Below, piece after piece: positions 21,218 through 22,232 of a DNA stretch of 22,232 nt. The DNA is taken from the NCBI GenBank assembly GCA_034664105.1, contig JAXDIH010000203.1, positions 1 to 22,232 of the forward strand, in the 5' to 3' direction. Made by a program: the position numbers and the translations under genes. How positions within the stretch are numbered: the first letter of the stretch is position 1; every line of letters begins with the position of its first letter. The notes below the pieces were generated by a model. It saw only the letters and a program-made list of their open reading frames with translations, ran no database searches and was not told the origin of the DNA. The stretch is from JACVRW01 sp034664105 (GTDB lineage: Bacteria > Actinomycetota > Thermoleophilia > Solirubrobacterales > Thermoleophilaceae).

Positions 21218-22228
21218 TCAGAACAGCGAGGGCTGCTCCGGCGGGGGCGCCGCCATCTCGGGCCCGTCGCGCTCATCGCTCGCCGCGGGGTCGCGGCGGA
21301 AGCCGGTGACTCGCCGCCCGGCACGCACCAGCCGCGAGATTCGCTCGCGTTCGGCCTTGGGCGCGTAGGCGCCGCGGGCGTACAACGACTCGTAGCGCGG
21401 CACCAGGTCCGGCCGGTAGGAGCGCAGCCAGTCCATGACGATGCCGCGGACCTCACCGCGCAGGTGCAGGCAGATGCCCCCGATCGAGGTGGCGCCCGCC
21501 TCGGCGCACAGCTCGAGGATCTTCTCCACCTGCTCGGGCGAGTCGTTGATGCCCGGCATCAGCGGGGCGACGAGCACGCCGGTCGGGATGCCGGCCCGGT
21601 TGAGCTCCGCGACCGCCTCGATCCGCTTGCGAGGGTGGGGAGTGTGCGGCTCGCTGGCGCGCCAGGCCTTCTCGTCGAGCGTGGGGATCGAGAGGTTGGC
21701 CGCGAAGCTGGGGATCTGCTTGAACAGCTCGATGTCGCGCAGCAGCAGGGGCGACTTCGTGAGCACCGAGCTGGGCGTGCGCGAATCCCGCATGGCCTCC
21801 CAGACGCCGGGCAGCAGCTCGTACTTCTTCTCGACCCACTGGTACGGATCGGTGTTGGTCCCGAGCGCCACGTGCTCGCGCTTCCACGACGGTTTCATGA
21901 GCTCGGCTCGCGCCACCTCCGGCGTGTTGACCTTGACGACGATCTCCCGCTCGAAGTCGCGATCGGCGTCGAAGTCGAGATACGTGTGGGTGGGGCGAGC
22001 GAAGCAGTAGACACAAGCATGTGTGCATCCCCTGTACGGGTTGATCGTCCACCGGAACGGCATCCGCGACGCCTTCGGCACTCGGTTCAGGACCGACTTG
22101 GCCTGCACTTCGTAGAAGCGGACGTCCAGTGCTTCGGGGGCGTCGAAGGTTCGGATGGCCGCCGGCTCGCGGTAGCCGGGTAGGGCGTGGCTTGCCTCCG
22201 TCTCGACCTTCAGGTTGTCCCACCGCAC
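21218..22228 (-). CDS. Radical SAM protein, Rv2578c type
   Basis: 336 residues. The [4Fe-4S]/AdoMet motif is CTHACVYC (C68, C72, C75) in NPYRGCTHACVYCFARPTH. The blocks EVQAKSVLNRVP, HVALGTNTDPYQ and SSVLTKSPLLLRD are shared with the actinobacterial Rv2578c family, distantly related to spore photoproduct lyase. GTNTDPYQ probably contributes to the AdoMet pocket. The reaction is unknown. The C-terminus adds a Pro/Glu-rich tail ending QPSLF. The start is the GTG at 22228, giving MRWDN, which matches how relatives begin (MRW); only 4 bases of window remain upstream, so a promoter cannot be seen and a farther start cannot be fully excluded. It is convergent with the ASCH gene. Confidence 0.93.
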   Translation of the reverse strand: MRWDNLKVETEASHALPGYREPAAIRTFDAPEALDVRFYEVQAKSVLNRVPKASRMPFRWTINPYRGCTHACVYCFARPTHTYLDFDADRDFEREIVVKVNTPEVARAELMKPSWKREHVALGTNTDPYQWVEKKYELLPGVWEAMRDSRTPSSVLTKSPLLLRDIELFKQIPSFAANLSIPTLDEKAWRASEPHTPHPRKRIEAVAELNRAGIPTGVLVAPLMPGINDSPEQVEKILELCAEAGATSIGGICLHLRGEVRGIVMDWLRSYRPDLVPRYESLYARGAYAPKAERERISRLVRAGRRVTGFRRDPAASDERDGPEMAAPPPEQPSLF

Positions 22229-22232
22229 GAAC

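Overview
The window is about 22 kb of very GC-rich, densely coding DNA. It most likely comes from an actinobacterium of the Thermoleophilia/Solirubrobacterales type. This is inferred from base composition, frequent GTG starts, TAnnnT boxes placed 6-7 nt before start codons (leaderless genes, as in mycobacteria and relatives), an Rv2578c-type radical SAM protein, and the order rpmE - DUF1385 - prfA - prmC - tsaC - glyA - wecA-like. No rRNA, tRNA, CRISPR array, insertion sequence or phage gene was seen. No stretch over 300 bases lacks a gene; the longest non-coding gap (about 210 bp, 10130-10339) holds what looks like the 5' remnant of a broken gene.

Layout. 1-520: 3' end of a cell-surface amicyanin-like copper protein with a sortase-type tail. 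585-983: free-standing B12-binding subunit of a methylmalonyl-CoA-mutase-type enzyme, convergent with a MarR regulator (980-1462). The MarR gene is divergent from a DHA2 drug exporter (1572-3143). 3366-6902: electron-transfer flavoprotein operon (etfB, etfA, ETF:quinone oxidoreductase), which passes electrons from acyl-CoA dehydrogenases to the quinone pool; a 22-bp palindrome lies over its promoter. 6907-8530: small membrane protein, then a TetR regulator divergent from a cupin, with back-to-back overlapping promoters. 8574-10278: a K+-channel-like protein without a selectivity filter, a glycoside-hydrolase-like lipoprotein and the gene remnant. 10340-12404: gpsA, rpmE and an exported CARDB protein. 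12440-14361: DUF1385 membrane protein and an EamA transporter, convergent. 14420-19224: an SDR reductase, prfA, prmC, tsaC and glyA, all joined by 4-bp start/stop overlaps. 19273-21104: a WecA/MraY-family sugar-phosphate transferase with an ETGE-repeat tail, coupled to an ASCH-domain protein. 21218-22228: radical SAM protein on the minus strand.

Most genes are housekeeping, and I found no convincing new defence or mobile system. The best leads are an ETF:quinone oxidoreductase lacking one of the four usual iron-sulfur cysteines, a gpsA gene with no normal start codon where its fold should begin, the divergent overlapping tetR/cupin promoters, the filterless channel homologue, the ETGE repeats, and an AT-rich inverted repeat at 21154-21192.
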